DNA of 64,000 nt from Thysanoteuthis rhombus (GCA_963457665.1 OY735227.1:45336459-45400458); one strand, 5' to 3'; shown: positions 1-10,926, counted from the stretch's first letter. Made by a program: numbers and translations. Notes: generated by a model not told the origin, from the letters alone.

Positions 1-56
1 TTGAAGGTTGAACTGGCTCTTCCAACAGTTTGCCAACCTAGAGTGTGGAAACTTTT
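1..56 (-). mobile_element. RTE-clade LINE fragment cut by the window edge
   Basis: This short stretch is clearly related to segments at about 5448-5500, 15230-15285 and 30049-30100, all of which lie inside minus-strand RTE-type LINE remnants downstream of the reverse transcriptase core. It is cut by the window start, so its true extent is unknown. No reading frame is usable. Confidence 0.6.
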
Positions 57-404
57 TTTGCACACATTACTTTCCTTTGTGCTCTGGTTGCAAAATGTGT
101 GTGCATGTGCACAGCTTAGGGGGAACAATGGTAGAAACGTGGAGCCTTAAACGTAATGTGGTCTGCCACTTCCTGTTGAGTAATCAGGAGGCAGAATTTT
201 AAGAGGCTTAAGCTTAATATCCTATCCTTCTTGATAAAAGGCTCCAGTTAATCAGTGCAAAATAATGGTAATCCCTCATCTCAGAAATTCAGATTGTATT
301 AAGCTTGGTAACCAGCAATTTGTTTTGATACACCATCTACAGATGCAAAGAAACAAGAAAGAAAGTTATACATAAAGACAAACCTATGAATACTAATATC
401 AAAT

Positions 405-795
405 TACCGTATACCCACAAATCACCCACCTAACCAAGAAGCCAAGGAGGCTATAGATTCTCCTCTCTTTGCTTGTCTTTGCCTCTGTCTGTCTGTGTCT
501 CTGGACATGCCTGGTCACATTTTGAGGGCTACAACATTAAAAATTTGCATAATACACCACTAGGCATTATCTGAAATCATTTCTTTTTTCTCTAAAAAAA
601 AGTCCTTTTATGTATATCTGTAGTCATTTTGGACTAACAATGCCCAAATCATGTGCTGGTATTTTTTAAAGATAATTTTAGATAAAAGATCCATTTTTAA
701 GATAATTTTAGATCATGCAATTAGTTAGACAATTAGTTCTGATATTCATGCAGACTACATTGATTCATTTATCCAAGGTACAGATATTATCACTT
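405..795 (+). repeat. Dispersed repeat family A, copy 1
   Basis: About 390 bp with a recognisable order of blocks: a pyrimidine-rich stretch of GTCT repeats, a block around CACCACTAGGCA, an AAGTGCTTTT-like block, repeats of AGATAATTTTAG, and an end near GATTCATTTAT. The same order occurs at 20600-20925 (plus), 21205-21588 (minus), 48305-48583 (minus) and partly 52165-52320 (plus). No open frame is conserved. It is probably a non-autonomous transposon whose class I cannot assign. Confidence 0.75.
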
Positions 796-1030
796 TATTT
801 TCAATAGTACTTATTTTCCTTTTCTTGAATACATCACTATCACTTGAATCACAATAATGCTTTTGTTGTATGGTTACTATGGTAAATAAGAGAAGTACGA
901 GATTTTTAATGTAAGAAACTTTGTGGCAATCCGTTCGTAAATATGAGTTGTCTGCATGTCATTGTCACCTGGGGACTTTTTTTTTTATTTACGATGAAAA
1001 GAAACTCAAATCAAGTTGAAAAAATCCAAG

Positions 1031-1578
1031 TACAGGATGACATGAAAGTTGTGAAAGAGTTCAAAATATTCATTTCTTTTTAGTTCTAATGATTTTTTAA
1101 ATATTGTTTTCAATAACTGAAACATAAAAACAAAGGGAATTTAATTAAACTTTGTACGGAATTTTCCCTCCTCCAAAGTCTTGCACATTCAATGATATTC
1201 AGCATGACATTTTTTGAAGAATTTCTGCTCCTCTGCACACGTATATGATTTTCAGTGTTTTGGACGAAATGTGGTTTACCTGTTTGTAGGTGATTGTTAA
1301 CAGAGCCCAATCCTAGAAAATGTGCAGAAAACGACTATTCAGGGACTTGGATGGTGGTGTCTGCACATTCAAATCATGAGAATATGCTCTTTGGATTAAA
1401 ATTAAAGGTATTCACAATAAAATTCAATCATTTTAGTCTAGTGCTTAGTTATATACTTTTCCATGATGAATTCCTAAGGGTTCCTTTATACATTTGGGAA
1501 GAAGAAAAACAAAAAGCATTAAAATAGAAAAAGTTATGATTATTTTAAATTTCTATGCAACTTTTGAGTCACCCTATA
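1031..1578. mobile_element. Mariner/Tc1-like MITE, copy 1
   Basis: The element begins TACAGGATGACATGAAAGTTG and ends with the near reverse complement, GCAACTTTTGAGTCACCCTATA shortened by decay, so it has ~20-bp terminal inverted repeats with a TA at each edge, as expected for the Tc1/mariner superfamily. Its interior aligns along most of its length with the element at 4248-4757. At about 550 bp it is too short for an intact transposase and no usable frame remains, so it is a non-autonomous or internally deleted copy. Confidence 0.8.
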
Positions 1579-2094
1579 AAATACCCTGCAAACTTGTAAC
1601 AACTAATATTGTTATATTGTAACAGAGAAATACTGTTTAATCTTCCAGTTCATCCAATTTTGGTGTACCTACTGATAAAAATGAACAAATAATCGGTCTG
1701 ACCAATATGTTATTTACAAGACAGTGAACAAATGATTTGTCTTATCAACCTTAACAGGGTTTTGTGGTTATATCAAACTGATGACTAAATTCCCTTTATA
1801 AACTAAAGATACCTTATAAGTTTGAGATTTTCTCTCTTGATTAAACAACTCAACTCTTCTTTATTTGTGGCTGTCTATCAAACTCTGAAGGACCAGGCAT
1901 TATAGCCACCTTAGAATCTGAGATCAAAAGGAAGACGATAAAGTTTCAGATTCAAGTCTACTTATATTCTTCAGTAACAACTCATCACTTTCCTCTTTAT
2001 TTCATTTAATTTGAACTTTGTAACAATATTCACCATTCTCTATATCATTTATTTTGTTTCTTTTACTTATTATTTACATACACTTACTAATATA

Positions 2095-2280
2095 CTGGTC
2101 GGACATATCCAGTGGTAACTGGAATGAAAATGGAATTGACAGACTGACTTCAAGTTTGGGCTGTGGTTGTTTTTTTCCATTTCTAACAAATGTCCTTAGG
2201 AAAGGCATGAATCCACTTCTCCTCATCTCCCAGATAAGGGCAAATATCAGGGCAGGCAGTTAAAGCCTTTTAGCGCTATA
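2095..2280 (+). repeat. SINE-like unit (tRNA-like head plus conserved body)
   Basis: A weak tRNA-like head (CAGTGGTAACTGG, then ACTTCAAGTTTGG at B-box spacing) is followed by a block with CCTTAGGAAAGGCATGAATC. The same body block recurs at 6535-6575, also behind a tRNA-like head. This type of CCTTGGGCAAGGCA-like body is common in animal SINEs. The copy is old; boundaries are approximate. Confidence 0.45.
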
Positions 2281-2350
2281 AGACAGAAAAAACCTACAGC
2301 ATGGAAATCGTCACGGCTGGTCCCAAGCCCGTAAAAGGAGGAGTATTAAT
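2281..2350. repeat. GC-richer block with a CTGGTCCCAAGCCCG core
   Basis: A short GC-richer segment with the core GGCTGGTCCCAAGCCCGTAA sits between the SINE-like unit and the minisatellite. I see no second copy in this window. Its composition differs from the surrounding AT-rich DNA, so it is probably part of an interspersed repeat, possibly a retroelement untranslated region. Confidence 0.3.
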
Positions 2351-2515
2351 ACTTGCTACAGAAACCAGAGAACACTGTTTGCAACCCAACCTTGTTTAAT
2401 GTACATGTTACTGAAACCACAGAACTGTATTTGTAACTCTACCTCATAAAACTTACTTGATACGGAAACTACAGCAGAGTTTTTGAAATTCAATCTCGTG
2501 AAACTTGCTACTGAT
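2351..2515. repeat. Degenerate ~54-bp minisatellite, three units
   Basis: Three head-to-tail units each follow the pattern CTTGCTACAGAAACC-like, then a CAGAGAACTG-like block, then TTTGNAA and CAACCTC. Units begin near 2351, 2406 and 2459. The sequence is well diverged between units. Confidence 0.6.
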
Positions 2516-2519
2516 TCTC

Positions 2520-4247
2520 AAATCAAGATTTGAGTTGTCTTTAATTTCCTTTGAATTTGTTTTCCTGTAACACAAGAATAATGCATAGTAACCACAAAAG
2601 AAATGATAATAAATATACTGATAAGACCAACTTATTCAGAGCAATGTATGTAACACAGGCAATTCTATATTTCATATGCAGGGTAGCTCTCTCTTGTACT
2701 GTTAATAGTAATTGTCTCATAGCTAAGCAAATCATCCTCTTTTTGTGGCCTGTTTGGTGGCTAAGATAGTTGAATATTTCCCACTGTAGCCAGTGATTAG
2801 TGATTGTGGCTTGGGGTTGGTTTTTGAGGTAGAAAAGCTCTCTCTAATTGGAAGATTGGTGCCACACTATATTTCTACAACTATTTCACCTCCATCATTT
2901 GATTATGTGACATGCTAAACTGAGATTAGTGAACTCATCTTTTATGTAGCTTTTGTTCTTAATACAATGTTTTGGTCAATACATTCTATAGCCTTCTCCA
3001 GATGTACAACTCATTAGGAAAGAGAGGAGTCACTCAAATAAATTCTCCTGTAAATTAGTGTCTTTTGAGAACTTTTTTTATCATTTTTTTCCTGGATTAA
3101 ATCTTCAGGATTTTGACCTTCCAGGATTATGGTTTCCAAGATTTCATCCTTTATGGTCTCTTTTTTTTTTTTTTTTTGAAATTTCAAAATTCAGGATTGA
3201 ATCTTTTGGGATTAGGACCCAAACTCTCAAGAGGGTACCAAAGGTACATTTTGTTTCCCTCACTGAAGAATTTGTAATAGCCCACTTTTGGTGAGTATTG
3301 GTCTCAGTGCAAGAGGGTAATAATTGTTTACAGGGCTATGAAGGTATAAAAATCGCATTTGTAAACCTAATACTTAAAAGTGGAATTTGATGATTCAACC
3401 AACAAGCAAGTATTAGCATTCAAACTATATTTTGCCTTGAAAATCAGGAAAAAAGAAATTGTCCATTAATTAATGCAAGTGTTACTGACAGAATAGGGCT
3501 ATTACATGTACACTGTAAATGTATTCCCAATCATTTTGCTATCAAATTGCAGCGAAAACCAAGAAGAAAAGGATTGTCAGTTTTCAGGAATTAATTCAAG
3601 CATATCTGATAGGGCTATAGTATGTATAAAGTGAATAAATTGCTAATGATTTTACTCAAGTAATGGATTTCCAATGATTTTACTCTATTAATGCATTGCT
3701 AATACTCTTACTATAGAAGAAAGTTGTTAGCGGTTACAAATGAATGCAAATATTTCTAATAAGATATATAGATTCCAGAAACATTTATAAAAGCATTCAT
3801 AGACCAAAGCAGCTTTCATTCCACAGTTTTGATCAGAATAGGAGTTGGAGAAAAGTTTCACCCTGTAGAAGAGTTATTCCAAGAGTTGTTTGGACTATTG
3901 ATCGCATTATTTGTGTTTTTGTTGTTTCAATGATTTGGAAAATATTTTGTTTTCATGTTTTGGAAGAATCATGTAAATAGTCCTAACAACTCTTGGAAGG
4001 ATATTATTTATTTTATGACTGTTCAAAAATTGTTAAAATGTTGTTTTTTTAAAAATCTTATTGTTTTTTCTAATTTTTGTTTTGCAGGTAAGTTTCAACT
4101 GAATCCTGAGTAGATGAGAAAGTACATTGGGTACAAGAAATGGTTACTTCCGAGGCAAGTCCTCTCCATTTGTACATTCATCATTTCAGAATCATTTATA
4201 AAGGTATTTTAAATGTGTTTTCTTACTACTTTCCTTTTGAGATAATA
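2520..4247. other. No recognisable gene
   Basis: AT-rich DNA with only short chance open frames. It holds a 17-base T run near 3161-3177 and short repeated phrases of the CTAATGATTTTACTC type at 3640-3715 that suggest a small degenerate duplication. No splice-bounded coding signal is visible. Confidence 0.6.
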
Positions 4248-4757
4248 TACAGGGTGGTGCAAAAATCATTCATATCTTTTTAACTTCGATGATTTTTCAA
4301 AAATTGTCTTCAACAAATTGAATAAAGAAGGGGAATTTAATTAACCTATGTACAGATAATTGTTCTTTCCAAATACCTGTCATTTTCAATTTTATGAATT
4401 CTTGCTCTTTCAATAACATTCTGCATAACATTTCAAAGGATATCTTCTGCTCTGCACATGTATATGATTTTTAACATCTTGGATTGAATGTGATCACTAA
4501 TGGAGTCCAGTTCTAGAAAACACACAAATCTTGGACTAAGATGGTGGTGTTCAAATTACAAGAATGTGCTCGTTGGGTTAATGTTATAGATATTTCAAAT
4601 AAGATTCTATTATTTCAGTTTGTTGCTCAGTTGTGTACTCTTCAACGATGAATTCCCAAGGGTTACTTCATCTAAGAAGAGGGAAAAACAAAAAATACTA
4701 AAATAGAAAAAGTGACAATTATTCAAAATCCATCAGTAACTCTTGCACCACCTTGTA
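4248..4757. mobile_element. Mariner/Tc1-like MITE, copy 2
   Basis: The ends are TACAGGGTGGTGCAA on the left and TTGCACCACCTTGTA on the right: almost perfect terminal inverted repeats flanked by TA, the Tc1/mariner target. The interior aligns with copy 1 (1031-1578). On the minus strand the first ~25 codons inside the right end read like the start of a mariner-type transposase (TTEQQTEIIESYL), after which stops appear. It is therefore likely an internally deleted mariner relic that spread as a MITE. Confidence 0.85.
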
Positions 4758-4914
4758 TTAAGAGCATTGCAGTAAAGATGTCTGCTCTCTAGAGAGCCAA
4801 ACTTCATTCTTATGAGACAAAAAGTGATCTTCATCAGAGGCCAAGAAAACTGATCTTTCAAAACAATATCATTTTAAGATCTAATGACAGATTTTGCCAA
4901 TGTCCTCAGCATTG

Positions 4915-4917
4915 CTC

Positions 4918-4982
<65 letters not shown>

Positions 4983-5680
4983 GTCTTTCAACATCCGTCG
5001 TTGGACATAGACCTTGCCCAGGATTTACTACACTTCTCTATCATGGGTGTATCAGAGCCAATACTTTCTGAATTTGTCTAGCTTGTCTCTCCTTCTAATA
5101 TTCTGCCAACTTCGATTGGGCATGTGATCTCAGGGGATCCATGTCATGAGTCGCGATGTCTATCAGTTGTCTGGCATGCTTGTAACATGGCCTGCCCACT
5201 GCCATTTGAGATTTTTAATCGATTCTATGATGTCCCTGACTCTTCTCTTTTCCTGGATGTACTGTGCTATCTTGTGGTCTCTCAATGTAAGGCCCAGCAA
5301 AATTCTTTCATGAGCACGCTGCATAGCTCTCAATTTGCAGACCTGTCTCTTGGTTAGGTTCCATGTTTCAGCTCCATAAGTGTCTACTGGGAAGATGCAT
5401 TGGTTATAAACCCTTCTTTTTTGGACTAATGGGATCTTCTTGTTTCTGAAGGTTGAGCTAGCTCTGCCAAAGTCTTGCCATCCTAGGGTGATTCTTCACT
5501 TGATTTGTTCTTCTTTTGAGGGTCTCATGGAGATTCGTTGTCTTAGGTAGATGTAGTGATCTACTTTCTCCAGTTCTGTGTCCTCAATTTTGATCTTAGT
5601 GTTTTTATCTCCAATGTGGTTGTTGCACATGATCTTCGTCTTGCTGAAGTTCATGAGTAGGCTGAGAATTTTTGAGCAAC
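4915..5680 (-). mobile_element. RTE-clade LINE, 3' end with (ATC)n tail
   Basis: Read on the minus strand this is the 3' part of the RTE-type LINE also seen at 14781-17200 and 29566-30905. It covers the region after the reverse transcriptase core, including stretches matching KTKIMCNNH and the C-terminal HVARLADNRW and RWRDELDKFRKYW blocks of the better copy, all broken here. The element ends in a pure ATC/GAT microsatellite at 4918-4982, consistent with RTE-clade tails made of short tandem repeats. It is 5' truncated, as usual for target-primed insertions. Confidence 0.85.
4918..4982. repeat. (ATC)n microsatellite, LINE tail
   Basis: About 21 uninterrupted ATC units. Read in the sense of the LINE (minus strand) they are GAT/TGA units at the 3' terminus. 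Other copies of the family have the same, shorter tail at 29566-29585 and 43062-43083, so the array likely expanded from the element's own tail. Confidence 0.9.
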
Positions 5681-5888
5681 TCAGTGCATAGAATACTTCA
5701 GTACCACATGGGAATCATGAATCTTGCAGATTCTTTACTGGAAAGGAGGTGAACACGACCAGGTTTTCTCATCATGTATGCTATTTTGGCAGCACAATGC
5801 ACCCCCCTAACTTATAACGCCATCAGTTGTTGGCTTGACTATAAGCCAATATAATCACCCAGCCCTAAAATGATTATACTGTCTAAAT

Positions 5889-6187
5889 CAGCTATTTTCA
5901 ACCAGTGTGCTGTGAAGCATCCGTTTTTGAGGAGGGACAGCATTCCTTGTACGGATACAAAAAAAACAAAACAGCATTCCCAGTGCGGATACAAAAATAT
6001 GATCAACATCAACAATATACCTTTGCAGTGAATTTAATAGAAATATCAGTTTGTTCGATTTATGAATGCATTATAATCATTCATTTTCTTTCAAATGATC
6101 AAATCTATCTTTAAATACTGATGGTATGCCTCAATCATTTTGCCTGGTTCACTGTGCCGCGAGATGAAAAAAGATTGAAAATCACTG
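5889..6187. mobile_element. hAT MITE with SPIN-like ends
   Basis: The left end reads CAGCTATTTTCAACCAGTG; the right end, on the opposite strand, reads CAGTGATTTTCAATC, giving terminal inverted repeats of the hAT type. Inside the right end is CACTGTGCCGCGAGATGAAA, a phrase typical of SPIN and related hAT non-autonomous elements. The flanking octamers GTCTAAAT (5881-5888) and GCCTACAT (6188-6195) agree at six of eight bases, as expected of a decayed 8-bp hAT target duplication. The 299-bp length and lack of transposase make it a MITE. Confidence 0.75.
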
Positions 6188-6434
6188 GCCTACATAAACA
6201 ATCCTCATTCGTCACATCAGTTTTCTTTTTTATGAATTCAGTCTGCTATTTTGATGGAAAAACATATGAAAATCTCTTCACATCTTTGTTCAGACAGCAT
6301 TTTTTTGCTTACCTTGGATGTATATTCTTGTCATGATGGAATATGGCAAACTCATTTGGGAATAAATAACATCCTGCCTTCTAAATAACTAGAACTATCC
6401 ACCATCAATTATGACTACAGGATTATCAGGTTGG

Positions 6435-6790
6435 AGGGGTACAGCAGCTGAATGGTTTATGATACTGAGGGTGAAATTGGCAAGCTGAATTCAAATTCTG
6501 GTTGTGACAATTTGTGCTTATTTTGCTCTAATGCCCTTTGGAAAATTATGAATCCATCTCTTCTCACCCATTAATAGGTGAATAGTAGCACCATTTTTTT
6601 AAACTGTTTATTCTATTTATGCTGTCTAGGCCAAGTGACTCATTCTCTGTGTCATAGCAAGAAGTCATTTGAAATAAAGTTTCAAATAATATTACGCAAT
6701 CATAAATATTTTGTCGGACTATACATCCATTCCTTAATTGAAGATATATATATAATTCCTATATATCTATGTTATACAAATTGAATTTCA
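6435..6790 (+). repeat. SINE-like unit with tRNA-like head and AT-rich tail module
   Basis: A tRNA-like head has CAGCTGAATGGTTTATGA at the A-box position and GAATTCAAATTCTGG at the B-box position about 40 bases later. A body block (GCCCTTTGGAAAATTATGAA) shared with 2180-2235 follows, then a tail beginning CTGTCTAGGCCAAGTGA. The tail module recurs at 11283-11410 behind another tRNA-like head and in the palindrome at 11045-11175. No long A tail is visible. Confidence 0.55.
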
Positions 6791-7319
6791 TCATAGTTAT
6801 CTATGTATAAAAAAAGTAGTATATACATGGGGTGATAAAAGAGTGGATTAAGTCCCCCCGCACATGCTTTTTACAAGCGTGTAAGTGTAAATTGCAAACA
6901 AATGCAGCATTAATCAAAATTTAAACCCCAAATATCATCTTGTCACCTTATACTCCAATGTATTTGGTTGCTTTTGTTAAATATTCATTTTATTATGAAT
7001 AAAATATCAAACTTGTTTCGCTTCATTCGTCTGTCCTGTCAGGTTGTAGTAATAAGACTAGAATGATCTCCAAAATCATTTTCTCAATAATATTTGATTG
7101 TTGTTTGAAAACATTTTCCACTATCTTGTCATTTCATCATGTTTATCCTCCAAGGTCGATGTTAAACAGAATAAAGACGCCTTTGTGTATACCTTTTCAA
7201 TGTATACTTGTTGTTCCACATTATCCTTTATGAACTTGCTCTTTATCTTACTGTGGTTGCCAATTCTCCAGAACATCATATCTACTTCGAAAGTATCACT
7301 AGAAATAAAAAACTACTTG

Positions 7320-8195
7320 AACACTGTCAACCAAAACTGTCAACATAGGTTTCTTCAGTTTTCAGGTTTCAAGCATGCTTGCTGGCTGGCTATGTGTGTA
7401 TCTATTCATTCTCACTCCCACCAGAGCAAAATGTGACACAAGGTCAGGGCTTTACATGGGGAAAATTGGAGCTACCCATCAACAATAGCTCCAGCCGGCA
7501 CGACTTTGGTTGCTAAAGCAACCGCAGTCACGAAAGCATCAGGACGAACTTGACCTGTCCCTTTAAGTGCAATGGGACAGCGCTGCCCCAGGGCAACTGA
7601 TTCCCCACAGCTGGGCCGAGTAAGAGTGGGAGAGCCCAAGGATGAATCCAAAGGCTCCCAATACATGTAGTATTGTGCCGCCTCAGTGTAACCTCATTGG
7701 TTGATGCATTGCAGCGGTGCACTCAGTCTTTGATGCTCACCTAAACACAATCTCTGGTCCATTCAGTAGGCAAGTATCCGTACTGGCACCTCGGTCAATG
7801 CAAGGGAACAGATACTACACTTTGATCCTTGCTGAAAAGGCCAGAAAAATTGGGGGGGGGTCAGTATGTATCAATCATGGATACAGGCCACAGTAATGGT
7901 ACTAGAGGGCTGAAATTTTCGACGCTTTATAATGTGAAAAAAAAATGTTTTTTTGATTTTTTTAAATTCCTCCCCTGAATAGGTTTTTATTGGGGATTCA
8001 ATGTATGTTCATGCTAAATTGGTCACTAGTTTTTTTTTTTAAATTCAAACTCTTCAGTGGTCAAAAAAAAGGTAAGAGAAATAACCTATCTATTAATCAC
8101 CTCTTATTCCAGCTTTTTGATTGATCACTCCCATATAACATGCTGCCAAAATATGTTGGTCATGTGACAATTTCATTAGTGAGACTAACCAGTTT
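7320..8195 (-). repeat. Dispersed repeat family B, split by a GC-rich insert
   Basis: Family B in forward order has a block with CATGCCATG and TGATCAATNA, a block ACATAATAAGGAGT, a CAGCCCTCT block and an end block CCTATGTTGACAGTTTT. All blocks are found here on the minus strand: 8195-8090, then about 7985-7880, then 7437-7320. Between the last two lies a GC-rich segment (7437-7862) absent from the copies at 18370-18745 and 21641-22070, which shows the insert is younger than the host copy. Confidence 0.7.
7437..7862 (-). repeat. GC-rich insert with U2 snRNA-like 5' end
   Basis: On the minus strand the segment starts with a run of eight C, then TTTCTGGCCTTTTCAGCAAG and GATCAAAGTGTAGTATCTGT. 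This follows the known U2 snRNA 5' region (GGCCUUUUGGCUAAGAUCAA then GUGUAGUAUCUGUUC) over roughly 40 bases with few changes. After this point similarity to U2 fades. The remaining ~370 bases are far more GC-rich than the flanks and contain a perfect hairpin GGTTGCTAAAGCAACC (7509-7524). No second copy is visible here. It could be a chimeric retropseudogene formed by template switching, or a member of an snRNA-headed SINE family. Confidence 0.55.
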
Positions 8196-8205
8196 TTTAT
8201 ACTTC

Positions 8206-8965
8206 TCTTCCAGGAGACATAATGAAGAATAAGAAGTCAATAGTTTATGAAACAGACTTCCAAAGTATTTAGTAGCTACTGTGACTCAAAAGTGTAATGG
8301 TATTTCTTTTTGTTTCAAAAGTGAATATCAGAACCTCTTGAGCCAACTGAAAATATGGCATTGCTAAAGGTTATTACTGCTGCCCGACAGCATCTACTGG
8401 CATTTTTTAAGTCTATTCTTGTTATTCTTTCATATTAATGAATATTTAATATCAAAGAAAAATGAAACTTATGTGTGTTGAAGGCATACTAATGATAAAG
8501 AAGAAATTATTAATGAATGTACTGTGGAAATTGTAAGGTTAAAATGTATTATTCAATATTATAGAAGGAAGTACTGTGTTCTTAAGGTTAAGAAGTCTTT
8601 TCCACTGGACTTTCTTTCGGATATTATTTTTTGAACTTTTTAGGATGAGGAGAATGCCTGTGATGGAAATGCACAAGGAGACAGATATTATGCACAAAAC
8701 AATTAGAATATTTGATTGTGATAAGAGATAGACAACATACATGCACCTTCAATACCGCTAATAATGAGAAAGCATGCTGTAATAGAATGCAAGTCAATTA
8801 AAGATTGTGCACAAAATCCTCTAATGGATGAATTAAAGTAAAGAATAGCTACTCATAGTGTATTGGTAAGTATATGTATTGACAACATACCAGTAAGAGA
8901 TATTTACAAATGTGAGAATTGGTGAAGAGAATACATATTAACTATTATAGCTAAGATGGAAAGTG
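8206..8965. other. No recognisable gene
   Basis: AT-rich sequence between a family B repeat and the Penelope-like element. Open frames are short and unlike any family I recognise, and no repeat shared with the rest of the window was found. Confidence 0.55.
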
Positions 8966-10213
8966 AGACAGGTCCTTGAAAAGGCCAGAGCCTCCGAGCC
9001 AAATACGAAAAAGGAGGAATGGGCAGCCATCAAGACCCTTCAGACACAAGCATAGTCATACTGCCAGCGGATAAGGGAAACGCAACTGTAGTAATGGACA
9101 AGCTAGCATACAGTGAAAAGTTGGCTAACATAATTGGGGAGGGTGGCTACTGCAAGTTAAAAAGAGATCCAACTCTGAAAACCGAGAGGAAGCTGTCACA
9201 GATCCTAAGCAAGAACAAGGATCATTTCCCCCAATAACCTACAGACAGTTAACTCAAAAATATAGTAAGCCACCAAATATGTACAGCTTCCCAAAGATTC
9301 ACAAGGTGGGTACTCTATTACAACCCATAGTAAGCTGTCGGGGCTCAGCATACCATCCGCTGAGCAGGTACCTGGTGAGTATAATCAACCCGCTGGTGGG
9401 TAAGACCTCATCCTATATAAAGAACTCAACTGACTTCGTAGAAAAACTCAGTGGGGCTCCAATTCAAACACAACGAATGTTGAGCCTAGACGTGGTGAGT
9501 CTCTTCACACAAGTACCTACATCTGAAGCACTGTCAGTAGTTAGGGATAGATTAGGTTCAGATCCCACATTGGATGAACGCACCAGCATTCCTCTTAACA
9601 ACCAAATGGAAATGTTGACCTTCTGCATTGAAACAACATACTTCCAACTGGGCAATGAGATGTACCAACAGGAGGAAGGCTTAGCTATGGGATCACCGCT
9701 ATCACCAGTCATGGCAAATATATACATGGAGTACTTTGAGGAATTGGCCTTAGGAACATCACCACCATGGCCAAGCATGTGGCTTCGATATGTAAATGAC
9801 TCCTTTGTACTATGACCACATCCGGAAGACCCACAGTTACTACTTGACCACGTGAACTCAATCAGAGCTCCAATACAGTTCACAATGGAAAAGGAGAGTA
9901 TCAATAAATTAGCCTTCCTGGATGTACTGGTAACAAGATCGGAACAAGTTTTCAATACATCTGTGTATCGTAAGCCAACATTTACTCGTCAATATCTCAA
10001 CTTCGCCTCTAACCATCCATACAGCGTTAAGAAAGGGATTGTCCGATGCTTACAGCACCGAGCAAAGCTAATAAGTAATGACACTGAAACATACCTCTGT
10101 GAGATGCATACCATAAGGAAGAATCTCCAGAAAAATGGTTACCCAAAAGGTTTAACTGTCACCAAGAGAGAAAGGAGAGTGACGGAGGAGGAGGAGGATG
10201 ACAATCATTAACC
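8966..10213 (+). pseudogene. PLE reverse transcriptase, broken
   Basis: Reading begins with RQVLEKARASEPNTKKEEWA in one frame, shifts near 9042 into the frame with SIVILPADKGNATVVMD, and shifts again at the C run near 9226 into PPITYRQL, YSFPKIHKVG and SLDVVSLFTQVP (motif A). Then come GLAMGSPLSPVMANIYME (motif B) and RYVNDSFVL (motif C). The catalytic YVDD is YVND here, so the second metal-binding aspartate pair is lost. A TGA at 9813 replaces what appears to be tryptophan, and the same frame continues to 10211 through LAFLDVLVT and VYRKPTFTRQYLN. The PADKGN and FPKIHK motifs with this palm are typical of PLE, not of LINE or retron RTs. Confidence 0.92.
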
Positions 10214-10351
10214 AACTACAGTCTGTCTCCCCTACCTTAAGAATGTGTCTGAGAAGATCCAGAAGATCTGCGCCCCATATAATATCCGGGCTGTATTCAG
10301 AAGTAGATCAGCTACCTCTCCCGCACCAAACCACCCACTGAGTTATCGAAC

Positions 10352-10687
10352 ACCAAGAACCGAGTATACTCAATACCGTGCAGCTGTGGTCACGAATACA
10401 CAGGAGAAACATGTCGCCCCTTGAAGGTTTGGGTGGAAGAACACCGAAAAGCGGTGAGGAAAGGTGAAACTAACAAATCGGGTATAGCTGATCACGTATG
10501 GAGGGAAAATGGAGACCACCTACCCCTGTGGAACAAAGTTGAAATAATTGATCAGGAAGAACACTGGAAGATTAGAAAATTGAAAGAGTCGGCCCATATG
10601 CTAGGCAAGCAAAACTGCCTCCGTAATCCTAGCATTGAAATCGATACCATATGGGAACCATTGATAATGAAAGACAGAAAACAGTAA
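10352..10687 (+). pseudogene. PLE GIY-YIG endonuclease domain
   Basis: The frame reads VYSIPCSCGHEYTGETCRPL, then EEHRKAV, SGIADHVW, LPLWNKVEIIDQEEHWKIRK, LKESAHML, SIEIDTIWEPL and ends at TAA. This matches the PLE-type GIY-YIG nuclease: the cysteine pair before YxGET, the EEH block and the IWEP end. The usual YIGET reads YTGET here. It lies in a different frame from the RT part that ends at 10211, so at least one frameshift separates them. In active elements it nicks the target DNA to start reverse transcription. About 110 residues remain, close to the normal domain length. Confidence 0.9.
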
Positions 10688-10719
10688 CATCAAATACCAA
10701 AAAACTGTCAGGTTTAAAG

Positions 10720-10850
10720 TTCCTAAAAATTAGCACCAGTTGTTCACATGGACAAATAGCGTAGTGGTTACAGAATCAGACAAAATTACTGCAAGTAATC
10801 TGATGGTTCTAGTTTCAATCCCAGTGTGAGACAATAATAAAACTACTAAT
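10720..10850 (+). repeat. tRNA-like A/B-box segment in the PLE 3' region
   Basis: TAGCGTAGTGGTTA (10757-10770) fits a Pol III A box, and GTTTCAATCCC (10812-10822) fits a B box, at tRNA-like spacing. Between them CAAAATTACT and AGTAATCTG can pair as a long anticodon-like arm. The same segment at 19785-19895 has a cleaner B box, GGTTCGATCC. It follows the endonuclease stop codon by only some 40-70 bases, so it seems to be part of this PLE's 3' region or a SINE fused to it. Confidence 0.65.
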
Positions 10851-10926
10851 GCTAAGAGGGGAGTGTGGTCAATATAACCCCTGTCAGTTAAATAAAGGGT
10901 TTGGTTTGTTACTTCCCCACACCTAC

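Noticed and set aside
4884-5081. Poly-serine open frame
   Set aside because: It is the (ATC)n tail of an RTE LINE copy read in frame.
7472-7722. Two overlapping minus-strand frames in the GC-rich insert
   Set aside because: Their peptides resemble no family, and the region is better explained by a U2-headed non-coding insert.
9464-9955. 163-codon minus-strand open frame
   Set aside because: It lies antisense to the PLE reverse transcriptase, whose motifs are on the plus strand.
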